From positions 1 through 43,538 of the forward strand of contig JAYTCQ010000320.1 of the NCBI GenBank assembly GCA_043736395.1: a DNA stretch of 43,538 nt, given 5' to 3'. Source of the DNA: JAFDVL01 sp043736395 (GTDB lineage: Bacteria; Acidobacteriota; Blastocatellia; RBC074). Below, one piece after another: positions 7,762 through 17,023 of the stretch. A program made the translations under genes and the position numbers. The notes beneath the pieces were generated by a model. The model was not told the origin of the DNA. It saw nothing but the letters and a program-made list of their open reading frames with translations, and did not search any database. Each line of letters opens with the position of its first letter. Position 1 is the stretch's first letter.

Positions 7762-8283
7762 TTATTTCTTTTCTGGTGGCTTCAGGGCGCTATAACTGTC
7801 TAGTTCAAATTTCCATGAACCGTTTTTCATCTTGCGAGTGATTACGACAAATTTCCCTTGGTCTTCACCGAGGATTTTACCATCCTTAATTGATTGTAGC
7901 GTGTAAATCCCTACGTCATAGCCTAAATCGCCTTGCACGCTTCTTCTCAGAATCATAAAACTTATGCTGAGTTTAGTTCCTCGATGCTTATTATAATCAA
8001 AAAAAGCAGCGAAATTTTTACGAATATTTTCTCTCCCGCGCATCACATCATTATCCGGTACAAGATACAAAGCATCATCGGTGTAAAGCTCCGCTACCAT
8101 TTCGGCATCAAGTTTTTCGTAAGCCATTTGAAAACGCTGATAAATAGCATCAATTTCTTTGTGCGGATTGACATCTGCTTCGTGTGTGACGGCAGGAATT
8201 GCAGTTGATTGCGCCGGAATCCACACAGACAAGAGCAGCATCAAAAAGGTCAAAAGAAACGATTGAAGATGTGACATATTCAT
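7762..8283 (-). CDS. secreted SnoaL-like protein (SgcJ/EcaC family)
   Basis: 173 residues with an N-terminal signal peptide (hydrophobic LQSFLLTFLMLLLSVW, then a probable AQSTA cleavage region), so periplasmic or exported. The mature part is an NTF2-fold domain: EIDAIYQRFQMAYEKLDAEMVAELYTDDALYLV is the standard first half, RENIRKNFAAFF the central helix, and GKFVVITRKMKNGSWKFELD the last strands. The ATG at 8283 is supported by GGAGG 8 nt upstream. It is divergent from mutY, with a 67-bp shared promoter gap. The ligand is unknown. Confidence 0.85.
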   Translation of the reverse strand: MNMSHLQSFLLTFLMLLLSVWIPAQSTAIPAVTHEADVNPHKEIDAIYQRFQMAYEKLDAEMVAELYTDDALYLVPDNDVMRGRENIRKNFAAFFDYNKHRGTKLSISFMILRRSVQGDLGYDVGIYTLQSIKDGKILGEDQGKFVVITRKMKNGSWKFELDSYSALKPPEKK

Positions 8284-8350
8284 CTAAGTAACCTCCACTC
8301 TGAATAGAATTGCTTTACACTAATAATGATTTTCATCCATTCTAAACCCT

Positions 8351-9460
8351 ATGGCTCGCAATCATCAACAGGTCAGACAGCTACCAAATCCGGCGTTCGC
8401 CCGTATTTTGCAGGAGTGGTATGACACTTTAGAAATTCAATTACCGTGGCGCCGGACGCTTGATCCCTATCAAATCTGGCTGTCAGAAATCATGCTGCAA
8501 CAAACGCGAGTTACAGCAGTCAAAGAATACTACGCACGATGGTTGGAAAAATTTCCCACAATAGAAAAATTAGCGGCGGCTTCATTGGATGAAGTGCTGA
8601 AAATGTGGGAGGGATTAGGCTATTACACCCGCGCCCGCAACGTGCTTAAGCTGGCAAAAATTATTGTCTCTGAACATCACGGGAAATTCCCAACTTCATC
8701 CGAAGCCCTGAAAACATTACCTGGAATTGGACGTTATACTGCCGCCGCGATTGCGAGTATTGCCTTCGATGAACGTGTAGCCGTGCTCGATGGCAACGTC
8801 ATTCGCATTCTTTCGCGCCTGTTGGATTTGCCGGATGAAATCAATCAGCCCAAAGTACAAGCAAAATTATGGAACGTGGCAGAGTCGCTCTTACCGAAAA
8901 AAAGAAGTGGAGATTATAACCAGGCGATGATGGATTTAGGGCGAACGATTTGTGTTCCGCGAACCCCAAAGTGTGCGGAATGTCCGGTGCAAAAATTTTG
9001 TTTGGCACATAAGAATCAAACTACGCATTTACGCCCTGTCAAAAAATCCAAATCCAAAATCCTTAATGTTTATGCAGCTGCGGCAGTGATCCGCGATCAG
9101 CAGCAAAGATTTTTGATTGTGCAACGACCGCCCGAAGGATTGCTCGGCGGATTATGGATGTTGCCGCAAGGGAAATGTGAAGCCGAAGAAAATTTCGCTG
9201 AATGTTTAGCACACAGCTTCCAGAAAGATTTTGGTGTGAAAATTATGGTCGGTGAAGAGATGGCTCACGCGACGCAAACGTTTACGCATTTTCATTTATC
9301 GCTACGCGCTTTCGCTTGTGAAATCGTCAAAGGCAAAATGAAGACAAAAAATAATTTTGCATGGGTGAAATTTTCAGAGATGGATCAATACAGTTTCGGT
9401 AAAGCGGATCGTGCCGTGATTGATGCGCTTGAAAACTGGCAACCCCGACTATTTGGATAG
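8351..9460 (+). CDS. mutY: A/G-specific adenine glycosylase MutY
   Basis: 369-residue DNA repair enzyme that removes adenine mispaired with 8-oxoguanine. Residues 30-230 are the HhH-GPD glycosylase domain: LPWRR, EIMLQQTRV with the catalytic Glu46, helix-hairpin-helix LPGIGRYTA (about 123-131) and VAVLDGNVIR with the catalytic Asp147. The iron-sulfur signature C-x6-C-x2-C-x5-C is intact in CVPRTPKCAECPVQKFC. The C-terminal ~130 residues are the NUDIX-like domain that reads 8-oxoG (VIRDQQQRFLIVQRP, GLWMLPQGK). It is full length with no anomalies and is divergent from the secreted SnoaL-like gene. Confidence 0.96.
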   Translation: MARNHQQVRQLPNPAFARILQEWYDTLEIQLPWRRTLDPYQIWLSEIMLQQTRVTAVKEYYARWLEKFPTIEKLAAASLDEVLKMWEGLGYYTRARNVLKLAKIIVSEHHGKFPTSSEALKTLPGIGRYTAAAIASIAFDERVAVLDGNVIRILSRLLDLPDEINQPKVQAKLWNVAESLLPKKRSGDYNQAMMDLGRTICVPRTPKCAECPVQKFCLAHKNQTTHLRPVKKSKSKILNVYAAAAVIRDQQQRFLIVQRPPEGLLGGLWMLPQGKCEAEENFAECLAHSFQKDFGVKIMVGEEMAHATQTFTHFHLSLRAFACEIVKGKMKTKNNFAWVKFSEMDQYSFGKADRAVIDALENWQPRLFG

Positions 9461-9581
9461 CGCAGAGCGTATGGAGTGCGGTGGCTCGGCAGTGCTTTGG
9501 TATGCTTTCCATCGCTGTAGGTTTGCGATGAAAACCTCTACCAAAGCTACGCCCAGCCGCAGCACTCCATATGCTCCGCGC
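9460..9581. repeat. long imperfect palindrome after mutY
   Basis: The ends are inverted copies: GCGCAGAGCGTATGGAGTGC at 9460-9479 against the complement of GCACTCCATATGCTCCGCGC at 9562-9581, matching at 17 of 20 positions. A second inner pair, TTTGGTA and TACCAAA, flanks the centre. It starts at the last base of the mutY stop codon. It is about 120 bp long and noncoding, and fits a MITE-like or palindromic intergenic element. Confidence 0.6.
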
Positions 9582-9680
9582 TTCGATTAATGTCACGAGA
9601 ATGTAGAGAAGCCGTGCCAGAAAAGTAACTTCTAACATATTCGCTTGACCGCTTTCTGCTTTTTCATCCAAGATAAAAAT

Positions 9681-10583
9681 ATGAAAGTTTTAATCACCGG
9701 AGCGACAGGATTGATCGGGTTAAAATTAGCTCGTCGTTTGATGAGCGAAGGACATTCTGTGGTCGCTTTGTCGCGTTCAGTAGAACGGGGTGCTGCGCTT
9801 GAGTTAGAGACCTTTGCGTGGCAGCCGGAGCGTGAAGCTGCCCCGGTAGAAGCACTCGATGGCGTAGAGGTTGTCGTTCATCTCGCCGGAGAACATGTGG
9901 CGGGTGAGCGCTGGAGTGAAGCGCAAAAAAAGAAAATTCTTGATTCAAGAGTTCGCAGCACAAAAAATCTGATTGCTGGGATTGAGGCGATGAAAATTCG
10001 TCCGAAAGCATTTATCTGCGCTTCAGCGACTGGGTTTTATGGTGATCGCGGGGAAGAAATTCTCACGGAAGAATCCGCTGCTGGAGACGATTTTTTGAGC
10101 CGGGTTTGCGTGGATTGGGAAGCGGCTGCGGCAGGCGCGAAGCCACTGGGGTTACGTGTCGCGCACGTACGCATCGGAATTGTCCTCGCCCTGGAAAGCG
10201 GCGCGCTGCAACAAATGTTGCCTGTTTTTAAACTTGGTATTGGTGGCACGCTGGGTGATGGAAAGCAATGGTTTCCGTGGATTCATGTCGACGACACGGT
10301 TGGAATTTTTCATCACGCCATCATGCACGATTCAGTCGAAGGAATTATCAACGCAGTCTCTCCGAATCCTGTCACCAATGCTGAATTTACTTCTGAACTA
10401 GCGTCTGCGCTGCATCGCCCGGCATTTTTCTTTGTTCCTGAATTCGCTTTAAATTTAGCTTTGGGCGAAATGGGAGGCATGCTGGTAGCCAGCTATCGGG
10501 TAGTTCCGAAGGCGGCTTTGGCGACTGGCTATGAATTCAAATTTTCTACCCTCAATGCCGCGCTCAGGAATTTAATTTCTTAG
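9681..10583 (+). CDS. TIGR01777 family epimerase (YfcH/SulA-like)
   Basis: 300-residue extended short-chain dehydrogenase of the TIGR01777 family. It starts at the ATG 9681 with MKVLITGATGLIGLKLARRL, the N-terminal Rossmann GxxGxxG; the upstream extension of the frame is not family-like. DGVEVVVHLAGEHVAGERWSEAQKKKILDSRV is highly characteristic, as are SATGFYGDRG (the YxxxK-related region) and WFPWIHVDDTVGIFHHA. The C-terminal DUF1731-like part is present (PKAALATGYEFKFSTLNAALRNL). Function is unknown; a nucleoside-sugar epimerase-like reductase role is assumed. It stands 160 bp before the carotenoid/photolyase operon. Confidence 0.93.
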   Translation: MKVLITGATGLIGLKLARRLMSEGHSVVALSRSVERGAALELETFAWQPEREAAPVEALDGVEVVVHLAGEHVAGERWSEAQKKKILDSRVRSTKNLIAGIEAMKIRPKAFICASATGFYGDRGEEILTEESAAGDDFLSRVCVDWEAAAAGAKPLGLRVAHVRIGIVLALESGALQQMLPVFKLGIGGTLGDGKQWFPWIHVDDTVGIFHHAIMHDSVEGIINAVSPNPVTNAEFTSELASALHRPAFFFVPEFALNLALGEMGGMLVASYRVVPKAALATGYEFKFSTLNAALRNLIS

Positions 10584-10742
10584 CCTCGACAGTATTCTGT
10601 TTATCACGTACTCAACACCAAATCTTCACAAAACAACACACAAGCGTGAACAAATCGTTCATTCTTTGGGAAGAATTCTTCAGCTAAATTCGCTACCTTA
10701 TAAATTCATAAATTGTCGCTGCCCTTAACCAGGTAATTTGAA

Positions 10743-11270
10743 ATGCAAACACATATTTTAGAACGCTCACAAATCATTCATCGCTCACTCGAAGAAACTT
10801 TCGCGTTTTTTAGCGACGCCCATAATCTTGAAAAACTGACACCTGCTTTTTTGCAGTTTAAAATCCTGACTCCAAAACCTGTTCCCATGCATCCCGGAGC
10901 ATTGATTAACTACAGTCTTTCTCTGTTTGGGATTCCTTTCAAATGGCAAACATTGATTGAAGAATGGGAACCAAATGTCAAATTTGTCGACAGTCAGGTA
11001 AAAGGGCCGTATGCGCTCTGGCATCACACGCATACGTTTAAGGCCTTAGATAGCGAACGAACTTTGATGCTCGATCAGGTGCGTTATCAGTTGCCCTTGG
11101 GGGTTTTCGGGGATTTAGCACATGACCTTTTTGTAGAGGCAACGCTGAAAAAGATTTTTGCTTTTCGTTACGAAGAGACAGAGCGGTTATTAACTCCTGT
11201 TTCACAAAATTTATCGGTCGCCAGTTCCGCTCAACCCAGTAATGAACTGGCAACCCGGTCAATTGATTAA
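10743..11270 (+). CDS. SRPBCC family protein (cyclase/dehydrase-like)
   Basis: 175-residue START/Bet v1-like ligand-binding domain. The opening THILERSQIIHRSLEETFAFFSDAHNLEKLTP, the middle GIPFKWQTLIEEWEP and the DQVRYQLPLGVFGDLAHDLFVEATLKKIFAFR ending are characteristic of the polyketide cyclase/ligand-binding SRPBCC type that often sits beside photolyase and carotenoid genes. It probably binds a hydrophobic ligand. It is first in the run that continues 14 bp later with the photolyase. The 159-bp gap before it is AT-rich and holds a palindrome AAGAATTCTT (10671-10680) and TTATAAAT (10699-10706), so the operon promoter is likely there. Confidence 0.88.
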   Translation: MQTHILERSQIIHRSLEETFAFFSDAHNLEKLTPAFLQFKILTPKPVPMHPGALINYSLSLFGIPFKWQTLIEEWEPNVKFVDSQVKGPYALWHHTHTFKALDSERTLMLDQVRYQLPLGVFGDLAHDLFVEATLKKIFAFRYEETERLLTPVSQNLSVASSAQPSNELATRSID

Positions 11271-11284
11271 CGAGAGGATTGTAG

Positions 11285-12664
11285 TTGAAGAGTTTCGATT
11301 CAATTTTAGCTGATCCACGTTTGACTATCAGGCGTTCTGGCGCCCCGAATTATGACGGGAACTGCGTCGTCTATTGGATGCAACGCGCTCAGCGTGGCAT
11401 TGATAATCCGGCGCTTGATCTGGCTATTAATTTAGGGAACGAATTGCAAAAACCCGTCGCGGTTTTTTTTGGGCTTCATCCAAAATACCCCCATGCCAAC
11501 CTTCGTCACTACACTTTTTTGCTGGAAGGAATTATCGAAACAGCGCGGCAAATTGAAGCCCGTGGCGCAGCCTTTATCTTTCGACCATATCCGCAACACG
11601 ATTTAACTCGTTTTTGTGAAGAGGTGAATGCCTGTCTGGTGGTAGGGGATGAAAATCCAATGCGTGAACCAGAAGGCTGGCGTCGCAAGGCCGCCGAAAA
11701 ATTGCGCGTCCCGTTTTATTCTGTTGATGCTGACGTAGTGGTTCCTACGAAATTTTTCGAGAAAGAGGAATATGCCGCACGCACGATTCGTCCAAAAATT
11801 ACGCGGCATTTGCTTCAGTTTCTCGTTCCATTTGAAAATCCATCGGCGAAATTTAAATGGCCAAAAAAAGCGATTCCTGAGAGCACTTCAAATCCCGCAG
11901 AATTTAAACTAAGTAGTTTGCCAATTGATCAATCGGCGCAGCCGGTGAATAAATTTCATGGTGGATATCGGGCCGCTTCGAAGCGATTGCGTGAATTCAC
12001 CAAAACCGGATTACAAGATTACGATACTGCTCGAAACTTACCCCATTTGAACGGAACCAGTACGCTTTCTGCCTATCTTCATTTCGGTCAACTATCTCCG
12101 GTCACAATCGCGCTTGCGGTGCAGGATGCTGATGCTCCGCAAGTTGCAAAAGACGCTTATCTTGAGGAATTGATTGTTCGCCGTGAACTGGCAATCAATT
12201 ATGTCGCACGCAATTCAAATTACGATAATTTAAATGGTTGCCACGAATGGGCTAAAAAAACTTTGAATGAATCCATTTCTGATCCACGAACGAATATATA
12301 TTCCGAGGCAGAATTTGAAACTGCGCAGACGCACGACGATTTGTGGAATGCCGCGCAAATGGAAATGGTCAAATCAGGGCGGATGCACGGATTTTTACGC
12401 ATGTATTGGGCCAAGAAAATTTTGGAATGGACGCCCACTCCTGCCGAAGCTTTTTCTATCGCCGTCCATTTGAATGATCGTTATTTTTTGGATGGACGCG
12501 ACCCAAACGGCTACACCGGAATTGCCTGGGCGATTGGCGCTAAACATGACCGACCCTGGGCGCCAAAGCGTCAGATTTTTGGGATGATTCGATACATGAG
12601 TTACGACGGATGTAAGCGAAAATTTGACATTAACGCATATATCAAAAAAGTGAATGCCATGTAA
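11285..12664 (+). CDS. phrB: class II deoxyribodipyrimidine photo-lyase
   Basis: 459-residue light-driven repair enzyme for cyclobutane pyrimidine dimers. The class II signature is clear: YWMQRAQRGIDNPAL near residue 32, VFFGLHPKYPHANLRHYTFLLEGI, RHLLQFLVP, and the C-terminal FAD-binding region with MHGFLRMYWAKKILEWT, YFLDGRDPNGYTGIAWAIG and RPWAPKRQIFGMIRYMS. The start codon appears to be TTG at 11285, preceded by GAGAGG. It follows the SRPBCC gene by 14 bp and precedes phytoene synthase, so DNA repair and pigment genes are probably expressed together, perhaps under light control. No CarH/LitR regulator is in the window. Confidence 0.95.
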   Translation: MKSFDSILADPRLTIRRSGAPNYDGNCVVYWMQRAQRGIDNPALDLAINLGNELQKPVAVFFGLHPKYPHANLRHYTFLLEGIIETARQIEARGAAFIFRPYPQHDLTRFCEEVNACLVVGDENPMREPEGWRRKAAEKLRVPFYSVDADVVVPTKFFEKEEYAARTIRPKITRHLLQFLVPFENPSAKFKWPKKAIPESTSNPAEFKLSSLPIDQSAQPVNKFHGGYRAASKRLREFTKTGLQDYDTARNLPHLNGTSTLSAYLHFGQLSPVTIALAVQDADAPQVAKDAYLEELIVRRELAINYVARNSNYDNLNGCHEWAKKTLNESISDPRTNIYSEAEFETAQTHDDLWNAAQMEMVKSGRMHGFLRMYWAKKILEWTPTPAEAFSIAVHLNDRYFLDGRDPNGYTGIAWAIGAKHDRPWAPKRQIFGMIRYMSYDGCKRKFDINAYIKKVNAM

Positions 12665-12701
12665 TTTTCAGTTATTTTACAGAGATTATTGATTAGGACT
12701 T

Positions 12702-13712
12702 ATGTCTAAACCAACAGCTCCGTGGTCATTAGACTATTGGGAAAAATTGAATACGCAAACTTCCGCACAGGCGCTTAGAAGCGGGACGGAAGTTGAGGCC
12801 TGGGTTGCTATTAACAAGCAGGCGCGCCTTGTGCTGCGTTCGTATAGCACCAGTTTTTTTGTCGTCACCAGATTTCTGCCACCCTTTAAGCGGCAACAGG
12901 TCGAAGCGATTTATGCCGCAGTTCGCTATCCTGATGAAATTGTAGACACCTTTAATCTATCTCATTCAAGACGTCACGAATTGCTGGATGAATGGGCTAG
13001 AAGTTATGACTTAGCGCTTCAAACAGTCACCATACAGGAGTGCTTGCAAAAGGGTGTACCAGCCTTTATTGCCAGCTTCGCGCAGGTTGTCAAATCGTCA
13101 AAAATTCCACCCGAACATTACCATTCGTTTCTTGAGGCGATGCGTTTCGACATTAGTCCACGACAATTTGAGACATTAGACGAGTTGATTGACACCTATA
13201 TTTACGGGAGTGCAATCGTCATTGGATATTTTTTAGCGTATGTCTACGGAGCTGCAAATGGAGAAAATAACGGACAGGAATTTAAGCGGGTGTTGAAATC
13301 TTCTCGCGACCTTGGAATAGCTTTGCAGCTCACCAATTTTTTGCGCGATGTCGCCGAAGATCAACGTCGGGGACGGCTTTATTTGCCGATGGAGATGCTG
13401 CGCGCGCAAGGGCTGCAAAACCCTGACGCCACCAATCCAGCTCAACACCTGGCCTTCAATCAAGTCCTGAATTGTCTGACAGAAATTTCAGAAGAATATT
13501 ACGGCAAAGCCGCTGAAAATTTAGACGCTTTCGCCCCGGATAGCCGCACTGCGATTCGCGCCTGTATCAACGTCTACCGCGAACTTAACCAACAAATTAA
13601 TCAAAGTCCACGCGGCATCTTGCATCGTGAAAGTGTTCCGTTGCGACGGAAGTTTCAGGTGTTACCACCCAGTAAATATTGGCGGTTACCGGTAGCCTAT
13701 TTATCAAACTAA
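12702..13712 (+). CDS. crtB: phytoene/squalene synthase family protein (phytoene synthase)
   Basis: 336-residue head-to-head prenyl synthase. It condenses two prenyl diphosphates (GGPP for phytoene) in the first committed step of carotenoid synthesis. The two Asp-rich Mg2+ sites are present: PDEIVD at residues 77-82 and RDVAED near 215-220 within LQLTNFLRDVAEDQRRGRLYLP. SYSTSFFVVTRFLP is the usual N-terminal substrate motif. The ATG at 12702 has AGGACTT upstream. It is followed 5 bp later by the CrtI reading frame. Whether the product is C40 phytoene or a C30 analogue is not certain from sequence alone. Confidence 0.92.
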   Translation: MSKPTAPWSLDYWEKLNTQTSAQALRSGTEVEAWVAINKQARLVLRSYSTSFFVVTRFLPPFKRQQVEAIYAAVRYPDEIVDTFNLSHSRRHELLDEWARSYDLALQTVTIQECLQKGVPAFIASFAQVVKSSKIPPEHYHSFLEAMRFDISPRQFETLDELIDTYIYGSAIVIGYFLAYVYGAANGENNGQEFKRVLKSSRDLGIALQLTNFLRDVAEDQRRGRLYLPMEMLRAQGLQNPDATNPAQHLAFNQVLNCLTEISEEYYGKAAENLDAFAPDSRTAIRACINVYRELNQQINQSPRGILHRESVPLRRKFQVLPPSKYWRLPVAYLSN

Positions 13713-13717
13713 GTTTT

Positions 13718-15304
13718 ATGGAAATACAACGAAGCATGACAATGGAGCCAAAGCGCGGGTTAGAAGTCATTCGACCTGAATTTACCGTCGGCAACGAACC
13801 ACCGAAGGATTCGGTTGTCATTATCGGAGCTGGCCTGGGTGGTCTCAGCGCAGCAATTTATTTGAGACTGGCTGGTTATCAGGTTTCAATTTATTAAGTG
13901 AATAGCACCGTTGGCGGGCGGGCAAATGTCATCGAAAAAATGGGGTATCGTTTTGATACCGGGCCATCCTTACTGAATTATCCCTGGGTTTTCGAAAACT
14001 TATTTCAAGCGGCTGGAAAAAAGCTAGCTAACTATGTTGAGCTTATACCAGTGGAGCCTTCGGTAGGCTTTCAATGGGAAGATGGCACTAAGTTTCAGTT
14101 ATCCAGTAATCTTACTAACTTAGCCAATGAGTGTGAAAAGCTAGAACCTGATTCAAGAGTAGGCTTGCTCTCATTCTTACAAGATGCGGGAGTTAAATAT
14201 CAATTATCATTTGAGAAGTTAGTAAATAAGAATCAGGATAATTTTCTTGCCTGGATCAGTAACCTATCTGTCAGCGAAATGACTAAACTTAGTGTCTGGA
14301 GATCGTTGGATAGTGAGCTGAAGAGATTTTTTAAAAACCACTATATCCGGGAAGCGCTTGGCTCTTATGCGATGTATTTAGGCGGTTCTCCTTTCGATTT
14401 GCCTGGTTTATTCACCATTTTATCTTATGGTGAGCTTGCTTATGGACTATGGTTACCGAAGGGAGGAATTTACAGTTTAGTTGAAGGGATTGAAAAGTTA
14501 GCACTTGAACTTGGCGTCACTATTTATACGAATAAACCTGTCAAGAATATTCTTGTGAAAGATAATGAAGTTATCGGAATAAAATTGTCTCAGGGAGATA
14601 TTGTTGATAGCAAAATTGTCATTTCAAATGTGGATGTGCCTACCACAAATTCAACATTGCTTGAACCTCAGGATCAGTCACCAAAAACCAAACAACAGAT
14701 TCGACGAAATAAAATGACTCCGGGAGTTATAACCTACTACTGGGGAATTAAAGGGAAAATTAAAAATTTAGGCCATCATACAATTTACCTTCCCGATGAT
14801 TATCGTGGAGCTTTTGATGATCTTTTTAACAATAAACGGATTCCTGAAAATTTACCTTTTTATGTGAGTGTGCCTTCTGAAACTGATGGTGATTTAGCGC
14901 CAGCAGGGAATACGGCAATGTTTATCTTAGTGCCTACGCCACTACTGAGCGAAATTCCTGAAACTGATTGGAAACAGGAAAAAATCCTAATAAAACAGCG
15001 GGTTTTGACGAGATTGAAAATTCACGGAATTGAAATTGATGAATCACAAATCGAGTATGAAGAAGTTTATACGCCACAGGATTGGGCCGAGAAATTCGGA
15101 TTATTTGATGGCTCAGCTTTTGGCGGCGCGCACACTTTATTTCAAGTAGGGCCGTTTCGTCCGCGAAATTATTCGTCTGAAATTAATGGATTGTATTACA
15201 CCGGAGCAAGCACTACGCCAGGCACGGGAATGCCGATGGTTATTCTCAGTGGAAAACTTGTTTCTGAAAGAATCTTAGAACATTCAAAAGTATCGAAGCG
15301 CTAA
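13718..15304 (+). pseudogene. crtI: CrtI-type phytoene desaturase interrupted by in-frame TAA
   Basis: The frame from ATG 13718 encodes DSVVIIGAGLGGLSAAIYLRLAGYQVSIY, the FAD-binding P-loop. It then meets TAA at 13895-13897 and continues in phase as VNSTVGGRANVIEKMGYRFDTGPS and a full CrtI body to 15304 (SAFGGAHTLFQVGPFRPRN, YYTGASTTPGTGMPMV). The stop falls exactly where the family has the acidic residue that binds the FAD ribose; the downstream paralogue reads CEQGES there. GTG 13898, directly after TAA, could restart translation, but without the P-loop. It may be a real nonsense mutation, a sequencing error or an unusual split gene. It sits between crtB and the hydrolase, so it is probably the phytoene desaturase. 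Confidence 0.8.
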
Positions 15305-15307
15305 AAT

Positions 15308-16069
15308 ATGCACGCAGTAAAGTACGGTACTGGAAAAAAAATAGTGATTGGTATTCACGGTTGGAGTGGCAACCAGAGTACATACTTACCATTAATAAAG
15401 TACTTGCCCGAAGATACAACATTTATCTCAGTTGACTTACCCGGATGTGGCAAATCAGCTCCGCCCAAGGAGTGGAATCTGAAGGCGGTCATCGAAGAAC
15501 TAACCAGTTGGATGCATCAACTTGGAGAGCAGGAAGTTACTATTATTGGCAATTGCAGCGGTGGATTACTGACCTTGGAGCTGACCCATAATTTGATCAC
15601 TAACTCACCAAAACGAATGATTAAGAGGCTCATCATTATTGACCCTTTTGCGTATTTCCCCTGGTATTTCAGTGTTTTTGTTTCTCCTTATATGGGAAAT
15701 GTGGGCTGGTACGCTTATTACACAACTTTTGCCAATCCAATTGGGCGATGGGTAACGAACCTTTCTTTAGCGAAGCATCGAACGGAAGAAACCGATCTCA
15801 CCAATTCCTTTTCGGAAGTAAATCATCGAGTCACACATAATTACCTTAAGTTCTTAACAGAAATCAGTGAAGCGAAAAAGTATAAAGTAATTGATCTTCC
15901 GGTCGACATAGTTTATGGGGAAAATACATTTGGAGCCGTCAGAAAATCACTACCTATTTGGAAGGATGTTTTTCCAGTTAATCGCACAATTGAACTTAGC
16001 GGCGCGGGACATTTGCCAATTCAGGAAAGCACAGCTGACTTAGCAAAAATATTATTTCAACTTAAATAA
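15308..16069 (+). CDS. alpha/beta hydrolase in carotenoid operon
   Basis: 253-residue alpha/beta-hydrolase fold protein. Visible elements are the oxyanion strand IGIHGWSGNQST near residue 15, the nucleophile elbow IIGNCSGGLL with Ser near 84, a C-terminal DIVYGENTFGAV acid region and the catalytic His in LSGAGHLPIQES. It is 3 bp after the CrtI frame and 2 bp before the prenyl synthase, hence translationally packed into the operon. The substrate is unknown. An esterase or acyltransferase acting on carotenoid glycoside esters is a guess from context only. The sequence is more AT-rich than flanking housekeeping genes. Confidence 0.82.
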   Translation: MHAVKYGTGKKIVIGIHGWSGNQSTYLPLIKYLPEDTTFISVDLPGCGKSAPPKEWNLKAVIEELTSWMHQLGEQEVTIIGNCSGGLLTLELTHNLITNSPKRMIKRLIIIDPFAYFPWYFSVFVSPYMGNVGWYAYYTTFANPIGRWVTNLSLAKHRTEETDLTNSFSEVNHRVTHNYLKFLTEISEAKKYKVIDLPVDIVYGENTFGAVRKSLPIWKDVFPVNRTIELSGAGHLPIQESTADLAKILFQLK

Positions 16070-16071
16070 AT

Positions 16072-17016
16072 ATGAGTCAATTATTAAAACAATTTGGGGA
16101 TCGTTATAGAGCTGAAATAGAAAGTGAACTATTACGTAATCTGCCAACCAGTCAGCAGCGATACACTGAAAAATTCAATCATGCTCTTCATTACGCAATT
16201 TTTCCCGGTGGCAAACGTTGGCGACCTCTGCTCACAATCATCGGCGGATTTCTGGTCAATGCGCCGTTGCAAAGTTTATTACCTGCCGCTTGCGCCATTG
16301 AATATTTGCATTCAAGTTCAATGATTATTGATGATTTGCCTGCCATGGATGATGCAGATTTGCGTCGGGGAAAGTCAACGTTGCATCTCGCGTATGATGA
16401 AAGCACTGCCTTGCTGACCTCGCTCGCTTTGATGAATCACTCTTATCAACTCCTGTCGCTTGCCTGTTGTCGTGCCGGTAATTCAAATGCTGCCAGCCGC
16501 TTGATTCAGGATGCTTCGGAATGTATTGGTGCTAACGGAATGATTGGTGGACAGGTGGTTGACTTAGAACTTAAAAATGACGAATTTGGAGCTGAAGCAC
16601 TTAAGAGTCGCAATCTGAAGACTACGGCCTTGATGCGTTTAATGCTGACGTGTGGTGCTGTGGCTTCAGGCGCTGGGACAGATGGGACTTTGGCCTTGGC
16701 AAAATTTGGAGACGCGCTTGGTATGGCATACCAAATTTGTGATGATTTAATGGATGAAGTGGGCGGTGATCAGTTTCATTCTAAAACAGCAAATCAGGAT
16801 CGGCGTCATCTTCGTCCAAATTTCGTTTCTGAATTTGGGGTTCATGGAGCTCACCGAATGGCGACCGAGCTAATTGAGAATGCGGTTGATTTATTACTAC
16901 AGAAGTTTGGTAACCGCGAAGAGGTCTATCTGCTTAAAGCAGCCGCGACGATGATTTTAGATATAAAAACCACTCCAAATCCTCAAATGAATAGTCAATT
17001 GATGAAGATTTCTTAA
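16072..17016 (+). CDS. crtE: polyprenyl synthetase (probable geranylgeranyl/farnesyl diphosphate synthase)
   Basis: 314-residue trans-prenyl diphosphate synthase supplying the precursor for the pigment pathway. Motifs: PGGKRWRP at residues 45-52, the first Asp-rich motif DDLPAMDD at 87-94 followed by DLRRGKSTLH, GGQVVDLE near 160, and the second Asp-rich motif CDDLMDE near 223-229. The DDx4D spacing with RRG is usual for bacterial FPP/GGPP synthases. Placement beside crtB and CrtI genes favours GGPP, but chain length cannot be fixed. It is 2 bp after the hydrolase and 7 bp before the glycosyltransferase. Confidence 0.9.
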   Translation: MSQLLKQFGDRYRAEIESELLRNLPTSQQRYTEKFNHALHYAIFPGGKRWRPLLTIIGGFLVNAPLQSLLPAACAIEYLHSSSMIIDDLPAMDDADLRRGKSTLHLAYDESTALLTSLALMNHSYQLLSLACCRAGNSNAASRLIQDASECIGANGMIGGQVVDLELKNDEFGAEALKSRNLKTTALMRLMLTCGAVASGAGTDGTLALAKFGDALGMAYQICDDLMDEVGGDQFHSKTANQDRRHLRPNFVSEFGVHGAHRMATELIENAVDLLLQKFGNREEVYLLKAAATMILDIKTTPNPQMNSQLMKIS

Positions 17017-17023
17017 AGCATTT

